Part shown: positions 1 to 7,359 of the stretch, one piece after another
Layout: every line of letters begins with the position of its first letter
How positions within the stretch are numbered: position 1 is the first letter of the stretch
DNA from: Candidatus Hodarchaeota archaeon
GTDB taxonomy: Archaea > Asgardarchaeota > Heimdallarchaeia > Hodarchaeales > YT1-039
DNA: 18,013 nucleotides
NCBI GenBank assembly: GCA_016840025.1
Contig: JAEOTF010000368.1
Location: 1 to 18,013 of the forward strand
Direction: 5' to 3'
Notes under the pieces: model-generated
What the model was told of the DNA's origin: nothing
The model's database searches: none
The model's input: only the letters and a program-made list of their open reading frames with translations
Translations under genes and position numbers: made by a program

Positions 1-206
1 GCGAAAAACTTGGCCATTACCCGGCAAAGGGGAGAGGAGAGCCCGTCTTCTTCACTTTCACTCCTCCCCTCCAAACGGTTAAAAAGTGCCAATACCTTGA
101 AGAAATCAGTACGCGAACACGTTTTAATCCGACAGAAACGCCTTCTCTCAAGGCGTAATGGGCGATGACGACGGTTCAAGGACTCGGCGACACGGACAGC
201 AACCGA
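1..206 (+). repeat. Dispersed structured element, copy A
   Basis: This non-coding element shares four ordered blocks with 17809-18013. They are GAAAAACTTGGCCATT (3-18, one mismatch), a 29-nt block at 51-79 (27/29 identical), GACAGAAACGCC plus AAGGCGTAATG (131-142 and 150-160) and CGACACGGACAGCAACCGA (188-206, identical). The span from first to last block is 204 nt here and 205 nt in the other copy, although the sequence between blocks differs. ACGCC/GGCGT closes a hairpin whose loop differs between copies. CTCCTCCCCT (61-70) can pair with 28-39, and the equivalent arm of copy B also pairs with different bases, which suggests conserved RNA structure. The 19-nt block sits in a loop closed by CTCGG/CCGAG (183-187, 203-207). 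The transcribed strand is unknown; the plus strand is given because a GNRA hairpin lies next to copy B on that strand. I do not recognise the family. Confidence 0.7.
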
Positions 207-450
207 GATTCCGGTCTTGTTGCATTCAAACGATAGAGTTGGGCTAGAGGCTTAAATGCACGCCAATACAAAATTGGTTAATGCCAAAGAACCTATCTGC
301 AAGAAGATTGGACAGATGGCAACATCTGTCATCCCCATGTGCTAAATGTGTGTGGGGCAACCCCCCGAAACGGGCTGACACTAATTGTGGAAAACTTGGG
401 CCATGTTTTCACACATGTCCAAGCTTTTCATGGTTTGGAGTTTCGGTACA
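207..450 (+). other. Hairpin-rich non-coding stretch, possible structured RNA
   Basis: No convincing protein is seen here, but hairpins follow one another. TGCATT (221-226) pairs with AATGCA (255-260). CCAAT and ATTGG (263-277) close a five-base loop. GGACAGATG with a GCAA tetraloop and CATCTGTCATCC (310-334) forms a long stem with one bulged A. CCATGTGC pairs with GTGTGTGG just after it, followed by GGGG-CAA-CCCC. Near 394-423 a CTTGG...CCAAG arm encloses CATGT/ACATG. The GCAA loop is a GNRA loop only when read on the plus strand, which hints at plus-strand transcription. Copy B ends at the window edge, so it cannot be seen whether this flank also belongs to the repeated element. It could be the continuation of the element, a separate ncRNA, or the leader of the gene at 479. 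Confidence 0.4.
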
Positions 451-478
451 TAATACCAAATCTAAGAGTGAAGTAACC

Positions 479-829
479 ATGAATGATAACAATATAACAG
501 CCAAAAAGGCATCTAGAGTATTAATTAGAGTATTAATGATAGGTTTAATCTTAATATGCCTTTTTGTGATGAGCCAATCAGTTACAGTAGATCATTATAA
601 TGCAACACAAGTTGAAAGTCCCACTGTATTCCTTCTTTCAGTCCATTTTTCCTTTGTAGGTATGCTTCAGTTTGCCCTGTCAATTTATATGGCTATAAAT
701 CGTTATGCTACTATAATGGTAAAGCATTTTTTGATAATAATCAACCAAATAGAATGTAATGGAATTGATCCTGAATTAGCTTTTTATGTATTCGGGAAGA
801 TCTCTGATGTTTTCCTTGTCCTACTCTAA
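479..829 (+). CDS. Small hypothetical membrane protein
   Basis: A 116-residue protein is predicted from the ATG at 479. It has a short polar N-terminus (MNDNNITAKKASR), then one strongly hydrophobic segment (about residues 14-35, VLIRVLMIGLILICLFVM) and a second (about 51-73, VFLLSVHFSFVGMLQFALSIYMA). These would make a two-helix membrane protein with a short loop between them. The open frame continues upstream to 281, but that part overlaps the hairpin-rich stretch and reads as Cys/Pro-rich nonsense, so the internal ATG is preferred. No family is recognised. The last 25 residues look unlike a natural C-terminus, and the same frame shows coding-like sequence again after two stops (836-988). 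The gene may therefore be truncated or decayed. Confidence 0.4.
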   Translation: MNDNNITAKKASRVLIRVLMIGLILICLFVMSQSVTVDHYNATQVESPTVFLLSVHFSFVGMLQFALSIYMAINRYATIMVKHFLIIINQIECNGIDPELAFYVFGKISDVFLVLL

Positions 830-835
830 CCCTAG

Positions 836-988
836 CATCTATATGACTACAGTCTAGTAACCTGTCTAGTCCTTGCGAACAAACAAGACTTGGAAAGTGC
901 TGCATCAGCAGGTCAAGTGGCTAATAAAAGTGGAAGAATAGCAATAAGACGAAAAATTAAACCAGCAGTCAAATTTAGGGCTATTTGA
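836..988 (+). pseudogene. Possible remnant of an Arf/Ras-type small GTPase
   Basis: The frame is open from just after a TAG (833-835) to a TGA (986-988) but has no start codon at its beginning. It encodes LVTCLVLANKQDLESAASAG and more. The hydrophobic strand followed by ANKQDL is the form of the G4 guanine-specificity motif (NKxD) in Arf-like small GTPases, whose next residues are often small and acidic as here. G1 to G3 are absent upstream and no clear G5 (SAK) follows, so at most a fragment remains. It lies in the same frame as the membrane-protein gene that ends at 829. With about 40 informative residues, chance similarity is possible. Confidence 0.3.
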
Positions 989-1025
989 ATACCTCCTTCA
1001 CAATTAGAATGATTCTGTGTTGGAT

Positions 1026-3143
1026 TTAATCTTCGATTCCCGTCATTTCACCTAACTCTTCAAATAGATTTATGGCTTCAGTCTTTGGATTGACTGGAAT
1101 AACTCGGTTCGCCATAATATCCAATGCTTCTATTTCTTTATCTTCTTGAAATCTAGTTCGAATGTTTGTTCGTCCTAAAAAGATAAAAGACTGTCCTTCA
1201 AGTTTTTCTCGGATTAATTCAATTAGATTTGGATCTTCTGACTCAAAAACTTCTTTGCCTGTTATTTGTAGAAGTTTCTCTGCTCTATCACCGATGCAGG
1301 TAAGACGGGCGGTTTCTGTTCCGTCATCAATAACCATGCTCACGAGGAGCATAGGAATAGCCTCAACGGAACCGTGTTCAGGACATGATCGTTTCCCATC
1401 CGTGTTTTCAACAGCTTTACGACGGCAGGAAGGACAAGCAAGGTAATATAGATTTTCCCGTTCTTTTCCAAAGACTCTTGCTATTCTTGCCCGTACCTTA
1501 ATGAATTCTTCTCCTTCCATTTTTTGGATGGGCTTTCGAATATATTCTCGTCCACTTGAAACGTATCCAGAAAGTTCTAATCCCTTTAAATTCTTAGGGA
1601 CGTCTTTAATTACACTTAATTGGCTTAAATTGGTCAGATGTATCTCAGGACCAGAGTCACGTTCAACTACTCGACCAAATAGCATCTTAACTGCTTTCTC
1701 ATCTCTCAATTTCTCTAAAGTTTCTACGTCTTTTCCCCATGCTACGAGTCGTGTTTGTCCTGTTTCATCGCCAATATTTGCTGAAAGCACTTTACCTTCT
1801 TTATTGTCCTGTCTTTGGAACGTATTTATCTCTCCCATTCTTAAGAGAGCAACATCTGTTGATACCAGCTTTCCGGTCTTCTCCAAATCACTTATTTTTG
1901 TTAAGGGGGGTTTTTTTGGTATATTCTGACCTTTAACGCCAGTAATTTCTCCTCCACGTCCAATACTGACTTCTAAACGCTCATATCGTTCACGAATGAG
2001 ACCACGAACAACAGTGATGGAATTCCCCACCCCATAGGTTGAAATATCCCTCGCATGGTCGTCCCACAATACGACAGGAATCGCCCCTGTTCCATCAAAA
2101 ACAAGTAAACGTGCTACTGCTCCTTTGGATCCATCATTTCGTGTGAATTCAGAGATTTCTCCGCGAGCTGCAATTCTGGCTGAGAATGTAACATATTCAA
2201 AAGCAGGTTCTAGCTCACCAATCTTACATTCGGTGGCTTCTTGTGTCCCTCTATTTCCAACTCCATGCGGTGGCACAGCTGCTGTTCCTAGTTTAGTAAT
2301 TCGTGTTCTTTTACTTACATGTATTTCTGATTTTCCATCTCTGTTTGAACGAACTGTTCCTCCCTCAATAAGGATTTTATCTCCTTCAGAATACTCGTAA
2401 ATTTGTTCTGCTCGCTCACCCCAAAAAACAAGCCGCGAAGAACCTTCTGCATCTGCTATATTAAGCCATCCTACCTTCCCTTCCTGTTCTTCTTCTCCCC
2501 GAGAGAAAGAGGATATTTTTCCTCTATGACTAATTATACTCTCTAAATCAACTTCCTCTTCTGTAAATCCTTCTAGACCTTCTATTTTCACTGTAAATTC
2601 CGAGATATCTGGAAAATCTTCTTGTGAAATCCCCTCTGGATTAACCTGTAGGTCGGATCTTGCGCCTACATTGAGTTCTACTCCTTCTCCTCCAAAGGCC
2701 TCACGTAAATAACCTCGGACTACTCGTAAGATGTCTCCTCGTGTTATATTTCCCGCTTCAATTTTTTTCGTATGTCCTCCCCAAAGAACCACTTTGATTT
2801 TTTCTGTGTTGTCTACGAGAATTAGGTTTTGGACAGTTCCTGTACGATCTTTTCGTTTAAACAAAACTTTATCATAGATTCGAATAACTCGGCCTGTAAT
2901 GAATATATTTCCTGGTCCTGGTCCCATTTGTAGAAGTTCTTTGATTGTAATACTGGGACGTGTTCGAACTTCCACTAACTGAATTCCTAGCTCTTTTGCA
3001 ACTATATGGGCAGCGCCGATTTCAGTGACCAAGTTACTTAATTCTTCTATCTTCGCTGAAATACGCTCTTCAATTTCTTTACGGGATAATTTGCTCTCGG
3101 AGAGGATTTTTTGGATTATTTCCTCTAAATTCTTAGTGGACAT
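1026..3143 (-). CDS. rpa: Replication protein A, multi-OB single-stranded DNA-binding protein
   Basis: This 705-residue protein binds and protects single-stranded DNA in replication and repair. A helical N-terminus (1-60) is followed by OB-fold units with the repeated pattern of a Gly-rich strand and then (V/A)xWG or VLWD. They lie near residues 70-165 (KVVLWG), 195-285 (RLVFWG), 315-400 (PVVLWD) and 415-510 (RLVAWG). The C-terminal region (about 545-690) holds a zinc finger, C570-x2-C573 and C587-x2-H590, inside another OB-like domain, as in the DBD-C domain of eukaryotic RPA70 and in single-chain euryarchaeal RPAs. The length fits a single-polypeptide RPA. The ATG at 3143 gives MSTKNLEEII. 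The gene stands alone and diverges from the GTPase at 3235. The family assignment is firm; the exact OB count is my reading. Confidence 0.92.
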   Translation of the reverse strand: MSTKNLEEIIQKILSESKLSRKEIEERISAKIEELSNLVTEIGAAHIVAKELGIQLVEVRTRPSITIKELLQMGPGPGNIFITGRVIRIYDKVLFKRKDRTGTVQNLILVDNTEKIKVVLWGGHTKKIEAGNITRGDILRVVRGYLREAFGGEGVELNVGARSDLQVNPEGISQEDFPDISEFTVKIEGLEGFTEEEVDLESIISHRGKISSFSRGEEEQEGKVGWLNIADAEGSSRLVFWGERAEQIYEYSEGDKILIEGGTVRSNRDGKSEIHVSKRTRITKLGTAAVPPHGVGNRGTQEATECKIGELEPAFEYVTFSARIAARGEISEFTRNDGSKGAVARLLVFDGTGAIPVVLWDDHARDISTYGVGNSITVVRGLIRERYERLEVSIGRGGEITGVKGQNIPKKPPLTKISDLEKTGKLVSTDVALLRMGEINTFQRQDNKEGKVLSANIGDETGQTRLVAWGKDVETLEKLRDEKAVKMLFGRVVERDSGPEIHLTNLSQLSVIKDVPKNLKGLELSGYVSSGREYIRKPIQKMEGEEFIKVRARIARVFGKERENLYYLACPSCRRKAVENTDGKRSCPEHGSVEAIPMLLVSMVIDDGTETARLTCIGDRAEKLLQITGKEVFESEDPNLIELIREKLEGQSFIFLGRTNIRTRFQEDKEIEALDIMANRVIPVNPKTEAINLFEELGEMTGIED

Positions 3144-3178
3144 TGATCAGCTTCCGTCTCACTTCTGTACTAAATGTC

Positions 3179-3197
3179 ATTTATTACAAATAAAAAG
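3179..3197. promoter_or_regulatory. AT-rich divergent promoter region
   Basis: The 91-nt gap between rpa and the GTPase contains one AT-rich block. On the minus strand it gives CTTTTTATTTG about 45 nt before the rpa ATG. On the plus strand it gives ACAAATAAAAAG about 40-50 nt before the TTG at 3235. Both resemble archaeal TATA boxes at distances that would give short leaders. The call rests on position and base composition only. Confidence 0.4.
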
Positions 3198-3234
3198 CCC
3201 TTAGAAGGATAATGAAGAACATGAAATTCGTTGA

Positions 3235-3846
3235 TTGAAATTGTTTTCTTTTAATCCCAATGAAAAACTTATCCTATTTACAGGACGTCCCAACAGTGGT
3301 AAGACTTCGTTAATCAAGAATCTAACCAAGATGAAGAGTTTGAGAGTAGGTAAACGTCCTGGTACAACTAGTTTATTTTTTCGTATAGTTATAACACCTC
3401 AACTCAGCTTTATTGATACTCCAGGTTATGGAAAGATTATGGGGGCTTCAAAAAGACATCAAGAACGGGTTAAAGATCAATTTATTGATTTCATTGAAAA
3501 TGAAGGACATCGTATTTTGATTGCTTTCCATATTGTCGATTTACTTTCATTTTCGGAAGTAAGTGAGAGATTGGAGGCTAAAGGTTACATTCCTATTGAT
3601 AGAGAGATTGTATCGTTTCTTCAAGAAACACAAGGGAATATTTTCGTGATAGGTAATAAAATTGACAGATTCTCTAGTGAGAGAGCGCTTAATAATGCTA
3701 AAAAAGATCTTAAGGAACGGATGCCTCCTGAAACTGGGATTTTCTATCTCTCTGCAAAAAAAGGCATAGGTGTTACTCCTATAAAGAAAGAAATAAAAAA
3801 AACCCTAATTAACGAGTTTGGACCAAAATATGGTCAAATTCTATAG
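3235..3846 (+). CDS. EngB-like archaeal GTPase
   Basis: This 203-residue P-loop GTPase has every G motif in order: G1 GRPNSGKTS (17-25), G2 PGTT (42-45), G3 DTPGYG (61-66), G4 NKID (141-144) and G5 SAK (173-175). The PGTT switch and DTPGYG place it in the TrmE-Era-EngA-EngB-Septin superfamily. Size and the short N-terminus match archaeal EngB relatives, whose bacterial counterparts act in large ribosomal subunit assembly. The start is the TTG at 3235, directly after an in-frame TGA (3232-3234), so no earlier start is possible. The ATG at 3221 is in another frame and hits a stop after five codons. It appears to be the first gene of a plus-strand cluster that includes an NAC protein, consistent with a ribosome-linked role, which is inference. 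Confidence 0.88.
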   Translation: MKLFSFNPNEKLILFTGRPNSGKTSLIKNLTKMKSLRVGKRPGTTSLFFRIVITPQLSFIDTPGYGKIMGASKRHQERVKDQFIDFIENEGHRILIAFHIVDLLSFSEVSERLEAKGYIPIDREIVSFLQETQGNIFVIGNKIDRFSSERALNNAKKDLKERMPPETGIFYLSAKKGIGVTPIKKEIKKTLINEFGPKYGQIL

Positions 3847-3870
3847 TGGTCTCGAAAACGTGTGCAAAAA

Positions 3871-4116
3871 ATGGCAGAATCCAAGGTTTGGCCTCATCGT
3901 CATTGTGTTATTTGTTATAAGATGATTGAAGACAAACTCATTGATAGAAAGGCAATTCGTTTTTGTTCTGACACATGTAAGGAAGACTACTATGAAAGAA
4001 AGAAGATTGAAGCTAAAATGAGAAAGGTAGCATGGACTATTGTTGGAGTACTAATCACAGTCGTTTTTCTTATGTTCTCTTACCAAACGCTACGAACTAT
4101 CTGTTTTTTGTCATGA
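3871..4116 (+). CDS. Small zinc-ribbon membrane-anchored protein (DUF2116-like)
   Basis: This 81-residue protein from the ATG at 3871 (MAESKVWPHRHC) has an N-terminal treble-clef-like zinc ribbon, C-x2-C (CVIC) and C-x3-C (CSDTC). A charged helix (YYERKKIEAKMRK) and one C-terminal transmembrane segment (VAWTIVGVLITVVFLMFSY) follow. This layout matches the archaeal DUF2116 type, whose function is unknown. A GTG at 3862 would add three residues. The stop TGA (4114-4116) abuts the next gene's GTG, so the two are probably co-transcribed. The zinc site would face the cytoplasm if the basic helix obeys the positive-inside rule. Nothing suggests an enzyme. Confidence 0.75.
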   Translation: MAESKVWPHRHCVICYKMIEDKLIDRKAIRFCSDTCKEDYYERKKIEAKMRKVAWTIVGVLITVVFLMFSYQTLRTICFLS

Positions 4117-5298
4117 GTGAGCCAAATGAGTCCGAAGACACTTATTGGAGTAGATCTCGATGCAGTACCACTCCCTGGTTCCTTAGCTGCTCAATTTGGG
4201 AGAGAAAAACCTAACCATTCAAAACAAAGACAGCTCATTTGGTGCGGGATTGAATTATGGATTCCTAAGGATTGGGCATTAACTAGAGCAGGTGGTAATT
4301 TTGTGTCTGGTGTTCTACGATTTGCCCAAATTGAGACCCCCAAGGATCTAAAGGATGAAAAAATTGAGATGGTAGTTGCTGGGGCGGACTTAACATGGGG
4401 TCCTATCCCAGAAGAGTCTACATTACGTTCTCTGACAAAAATGAGTCGCCTGCATAAGAAAAAGCTAAAAAGGGAGTATAAAAGATCATTAAAGACATTT
4501 GAGGACTACTATGTCGAAATTAATGAGCATCCTGCTCAGTTTCTCAATCTAGAGTACACAGACAAAACAAAAATCGGTAAGATCCGAAAACTGCTTATCG
4601 ATTATGAAAGTATTGATCTTCTCTTTCCTTGTCAAAAGACCAAACGTGGTTTTATCTTAGCTTATTTTGCAAGGGCTGATATATTTGCTAATATGGAGAA
4701 AAATTTTCTGCAAAATATGAAAACGTTCCAGTGTCACACACGAGGAAGAGATTATTGGTACGGGTTTGGGTGGAGTGCTAAAATTCCTGAACCTTTTTTT
4801 ATCGAGTCAGGCAAGTGTACAGATGAATCTGGTGTCATTACCTTTAGAGCTGGTCAAAGAAAGGAACAAAGACGCATGGTCATCACTTGGATGTCTCGCC
4901 CTAAAGCTGAATCTACGTTAAATTATACAGGGGACATAACTATCTTATTAAAAAATCAGCTTAACCAAATAGATGAGAATTTAGATGATGAAAGTTCTCT
5001 TACGATTCATTCTGAGGATTCCTATCAAATTGGTGGACATCAAGGAAGAGTCCTCGATTATCAGTTAGTACGGAAAGAAACATTTGCTATCATCCGACTT
5101 CGAACCAAAATGATTTCTTGGCATTGTAAATCCCAAGATCGTATCTATTTTGTCTCCATTGGCGCTCCCTTAGCCCATTATGAGAAACTAGTTATGTCGA
5201 TGGTTGAAAAGTTGCCCAAATATTTAAAATGTCATAAAAAGAACGTGGTTAATCAAAATGGTAAGACCTCCAAAAAAAACAGCAAGACAGAAAGGTAG
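4117..5298 (+). CDS. Conserved-looking protein of unknown function
   Basis: I do not recognise this 393-residue protein. It starts at a GTG directly after the preceding stop; the ATG at 4126 (MSPKTLIGVD) is an alternative. Visible features are a β-rich first part with ELWIPKDW (about 48-55), a charged helical middle with many Lys and Arg (KMSRLHKKKLKREYKRS), then a second β-rich part with aromatic residues (RDYWYGFGWSAK). The C-terminal section (GGHQGRVLDYQLV ... MISWHCKSQDRIYFVSIG ... MVEKLPKYLKCH) has the alternation of the PsbP/DcrB-like fold. That similarity is a guess from pattern. There is no signal peptide or membrane helix. The last 41 nt overlap the NAC frame, so translational coupling is possible. 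Its setting among EngB-like GTPase and NAC genes hints at a ribosome-associated or protein-biogenesis role. Confidence 0.72.
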   Translation: MSQMSPKTLIGVDLDAVPLPGSLAAQFGREKPNHSKQRQLIWCGIELWIPKDWALTRAGGNFVSGVLRFAQIETPKDLKDEKIEMVVAGADLTWGPIPEESTLRSLTKMSRLHKKKLKREYKRSLKTFEDYYVEINEHPAQFLNLEYTDKTKIGKIRKLLIDYESIDLLFPCQKTKRGFILAYFARADIFANMEKNFLQNMKTFQCHTRGRDYWYGFGWSAKIPEPFFIESGKCTDESGVITFRAGQRKEQRRMVITWMSRPKAESTLNYTGDITILLKNQLNQIDENLDDESSLTIHSEDSYQIGGHQGRVLDYQLVRKETFAIIRLRTKMISWHCKSQDRIYFVSIGAPLAHYEKLVMSMVEKLPKYLKCHKKNVVNQNGKTSKKNSKTER

Positions 5299-5665
5299 AG
5301 GCAGTAGCAAACGTATGCAGCGTATGATGAAGAATATGGAAGAAGTTCCTGCAACAAGAGTGCTCATGACTTTAGATGATGGCAGCGGTATTCTTCTAGA
5401 AGGCCCCCAAGTTATTAAGTTAACTGTCCAAGGTCAAGAAACGTGGCAGATCATTGGTACTGCGGAGGATCTTTCTCCTGATGAAATGAGTGAGTTACTG
5501 CAAGGAGAAGTAGGAACAGAAGAAGCAGAGGTTATTGAGATTTCCGAAGAGGATATTATGCTTGTTGCCTCACAAACAGGTGTAAGTCCCGAAGAAGCTC
5601 GTGCTGCACTTCAGCAGTCAGGTGGAGAACCTGCAAGGGCAATTATGTTACTAAAAAGTAGTTAA
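5258..5665 (+). CDS. nac: Nascent polypeptide-associated complex protein (archaeal NAC)
   Basis: This 135-residue protein binds nascent chains at the ribosome exit; archaeal NAC forms homodimers. Order of parts: a basic N-terminus (PPKKTARQKGRGSSKR), the NAC domain (about 20-75, with VIKLTVQGQETWQIIG), an acidic linker, and a C-terminal UBA domain (about 92-134, EDIMLVASQTGVSPEEARAA ... GGEPARAIMLL). The canonical archaeal form begins near RMQRMMKNME, so the ATG at 5314 is an alternative start. The ATG at 5258 adds about 18 basic residues that could contact rRNA and makes the frame overlap the upstream gene by 41 nt. Confidence 0.92.
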   Translation: MVRPPKKTARQKGRGSSKRMQRMMKNMEEVPATRVLMTLDDGSGILLEGPQVIKLTVQGQETWQIIGTAEDLSPDEMSELLQGEVGTEEAEVIEISEEDIMLVASQTGVSPEEARAALQQSGGEPARAIMLLKSS

Positions 5666-5733
5666 TCATTGTAAGTAGTTTCATGCGTTTTACTGTCCTT
5701 GTTTTTGATAGACTGAATGGACGAATAGCACAG

Positions 5734-6240
5734 ATGTCTTCCGAATCCAATAATTTGGTGATACTAGGTGTCGGTAATTCCATTCGAATGGACGATGGTG
5801 CTGGAATCAGGGTGGTTGAACAATTGGAACAGGACCTTTCTCTCCAGTCTGCAAAAATTGCTTTTAAATACTTAAACACAGGCGGATTTGACATTTTAGA
5901 TGAAATCGACGGTTACAGACACGCAATTATCGTAGATGCGGCGGATATGCCTGATCAGGGTCTAAAACCAGGAGACATCTTCCACTGCCCTAATCTACAC
6001 GAACTGGTTATTGAAGAGGCACGTGGAATCTCTTCTCATGGGATTGGGGTTTTACATGTGTTGAAATACGCAGAAGTGGGGAATTATCATCCCCCGCCAA
6101 TTATAGAAGTTTATGGAATTCAAGTTAAAGAAACGAGATATTTCGGCGATGAATTAACCCCTGAAGTAGCAGCAGGGGTTATGAAGCTTACAAATCGCCT
6201 GAAACAGCATATTTTTTCTTTCATACATGGATGCCTCTAA
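5734..6240 (+). CDS. Hydrogenase maturation protease (HycI/HybD/FrcD type)
   Basis: This nickel-dependent endopeptidase removes the C-terminal tail of the [NiFe] hydrogenase large subunit once the active site is loaded. Motifs seen are GVGNSIRMDDGAG near the N-terminus (metal-binding acid), IVDAADM (second acid) and SSHGIGV (metal-binding His), the three ligand sites of the family. The start at 5734 gives MSSESNNLVILGVGNS, in line with family N-termini. An upstream in-frame ATG at 5683 would add 17 residues not typical of the family. It sits about 200 nt upstream of mvhG, on the same strand, and its likely substrate is MvhA. That pairing is an inference from context. Confidence 0.9.
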   Translation: MSSESNNLVILGVGNSIRMDDGAGIRVVEQLEQDLSLQSAKIAFKYLNTGGFDILDEIDGYRHAIIVDAADMPDQGLKPGDIFHCPNLHELVIEEARGISSHGIGVLHVLKYAEVGNYHPPPIIEVYGIQVKETRYFGDELTPEVAAGVMKLTNRLKQHIFSFIHGCL

Positions 6241-6340
6241 TTTGAGTCATTATGCAAGTTAAATGAGCGTACAGAATAGCAAGACATGACTATCAATTCT
6301 GGAGAAGGTTTAGTGTTAAGTCTCTAAGGATTTTTAAGGA

Positions 6341-6421
6341 GGAGAGAGAAGCCACGGAAATCGATCTATCGGAACAGCAAACAATCTCATTCCCTTCCCC
6401 CGATAGTGATCCCGTCTCTCC
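6341..6421 (+). promoter_or_regulatory. Nested inverted repeat upstream of hydrogenase operon
   Basis: GGAGAGA (6341-6347) is complementary to TCTCTCC (6415-6421). Inside it, GATC plus TATCGG (6363-6372) pairs with CCGATA, a GT bulge and GATC (6400-6411), leaving a 27-nt loop. The structure ends just before a TATA-like sequence, so it could be a DNA operator dyad. If transcription begins upstream (TTTTTAAGG at 6331), it could instead be a folded mRNA leader. Confidence 0.4.
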
Positions 6422-6422
6422 C

Positions 6423-6430
6423 CTATATTA
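6423..6430 (+). promoter_or_regulatory. Candidate TATA box for mvhG-mvhA-hdrA
   Basis: CCTATATTAG lies 19-26 nt before the ATG at 6449. Transcription starting some 22-27 nt downstream of a TATA box would begin at or next to the ATG, giving a leaderless mRNA, which is common in archaea. No clear purine-rich ribosome-binding site precedes the ATG, which agrees with this. Confidence 0.45.
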
Positions 6431-6448
6431 GAATCGCGAAAATCAGAA

Positions 6449-7357
6449 ATGAGTGAAAAAAATATGTCCAAGGCAAAAATTGCTACAGATTGGCTCATGG
6501 TCTGCTCAGGATGCGAGGTCTCACTGCTTGATATACACGAGACGATTGTAGATGTCCTAGAAAAGGCAGACATTGTTCGATCCCCTGTTCTTGTTGATGT
6601 AAAGGAGTTTGTCCCTGCTGATGTTGGAATAATCAGCGGTGGGGTTCGTAATGAGCATAATATTCATGTTGCTAAGGAAATGCGCAAAAATTGTAGAATC
6701 ATTGTTGCACTAGGAAGTTGTGCGTGTTTTGGAGGCGTCCCTAGTCTGGCAAACATGCATAGCCGTGAAGAACTTTTCGAGAAAGTCTATCACACGACAT
6801 TTGGTGTCGATAATCCCATCGGTAGGGAGCCACGAGATGACTTACCACCAATTACCGCAAAGGTAGAACCGCTATCATCCATTATTAAGGTTGATGTGGC
6901 ATTACCAGGTTGTCCACCAATACCTGAAGCAATTGCAACAGCTGTAATGAGCTTATTAGATGGTACCCCTCTTGACTTACCGACCACTTCTGTCTGTGAT
7001 CCCTGTCCATGTGAAAAAAAACACACCAAAATTACGGAACTTAAACGTTGGTATCAATCTGCTAATGAAGAGGTCGATCCAGAACGTTGTTTTCTTGAAC
7101 AAGGCTATTTATGCCTAGGACCTGTCTCATGGAGCTTATGTAATGCAAGATGTACTAACGCGGGTGTTCCATGTCGAGGTTGTACTGGTCCTCTAAATTC
7201 TGATCGTGATTCTGGGTTAGATACTGCATCATTCCTAGCATCATTAACAACTAGTATTTCGATAGAAGAGATTATGGAAGCCCTGGGAAATGACCCCCTA
7301 GGTTATTTTTATCAACACCAGCTTGGTATAACTGCTTTTAATAGACTGAGGAAATAA
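6449..7357 (+). CDS. mvhG: F420-non-reducing [NiFe] hydrogenase small subunit
   Basis: This 302-residue protein carries the iron-sulfur relay from the [NiFe] site toward MvhD. The proximal cluster motifs are C19-S-G-C22, GSCACFGG and PGCPP (in ALPGCPPIPEAIA). A Cys-rich C-terminal half (CDPCPCEKKH, CFLEQGYLCLGP, CNARC, CRGC) supplies ligands for the other [4Fe-4S] clusters, as in MvhG/group 3c small subunits. There is no twin-arginine signal, so the enzyme is cytoplasmic. ATG at 6449 is used; MSKAKIATDW at 6464 is an alternative. The stop is 2 nt from the mvhA ATG, so the two are an operon pair. Confidence 0.93.
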   Translation: MSEKNMSKAKIATDWLMVCSGCEVSLLDIHETIVDVLEKADIVRSPVLVDVKEFVPADVGIISGGVRNEHNIHVAKEMRKNCRIIVALGSCACFGGVPSLANMHSREELFEKVYHTTFGVDNPIGREPRDDLPPITAKVEPLSSIIKVDVALPGCPPIPEAIATAVMSLLDGTPLDLPTTSVCDPCPCEKKHTKITELKRWYQSANEEVDPERCFLEQGYLCLGPVSWSLCNARCTNAGVPCRGCTGPLNSDRDSGLDTASFLASLTTSISIEEIMEALGNDPLGYFYQHQLGITAFNRLRK

Positions 7358-7359
7358 AA

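Noticed and set aside
1..206. RNase P RNA or SRP RNA
   Set aside because: ACAGAA is present, but the GAGGAAAGTC region and other universal RNase P boxes are not, nor is the SRP helix 8 signature. Two diverged copies on one contig also argue against it.
281..478. N-terminal extension of the small membrane protein
   Set aside because: It overlaps several hairpins and reads as Cys/Pro/Trp-rich sequence unlike the rest of the protein; the ATG at 479 starts a plausible membrane protein.
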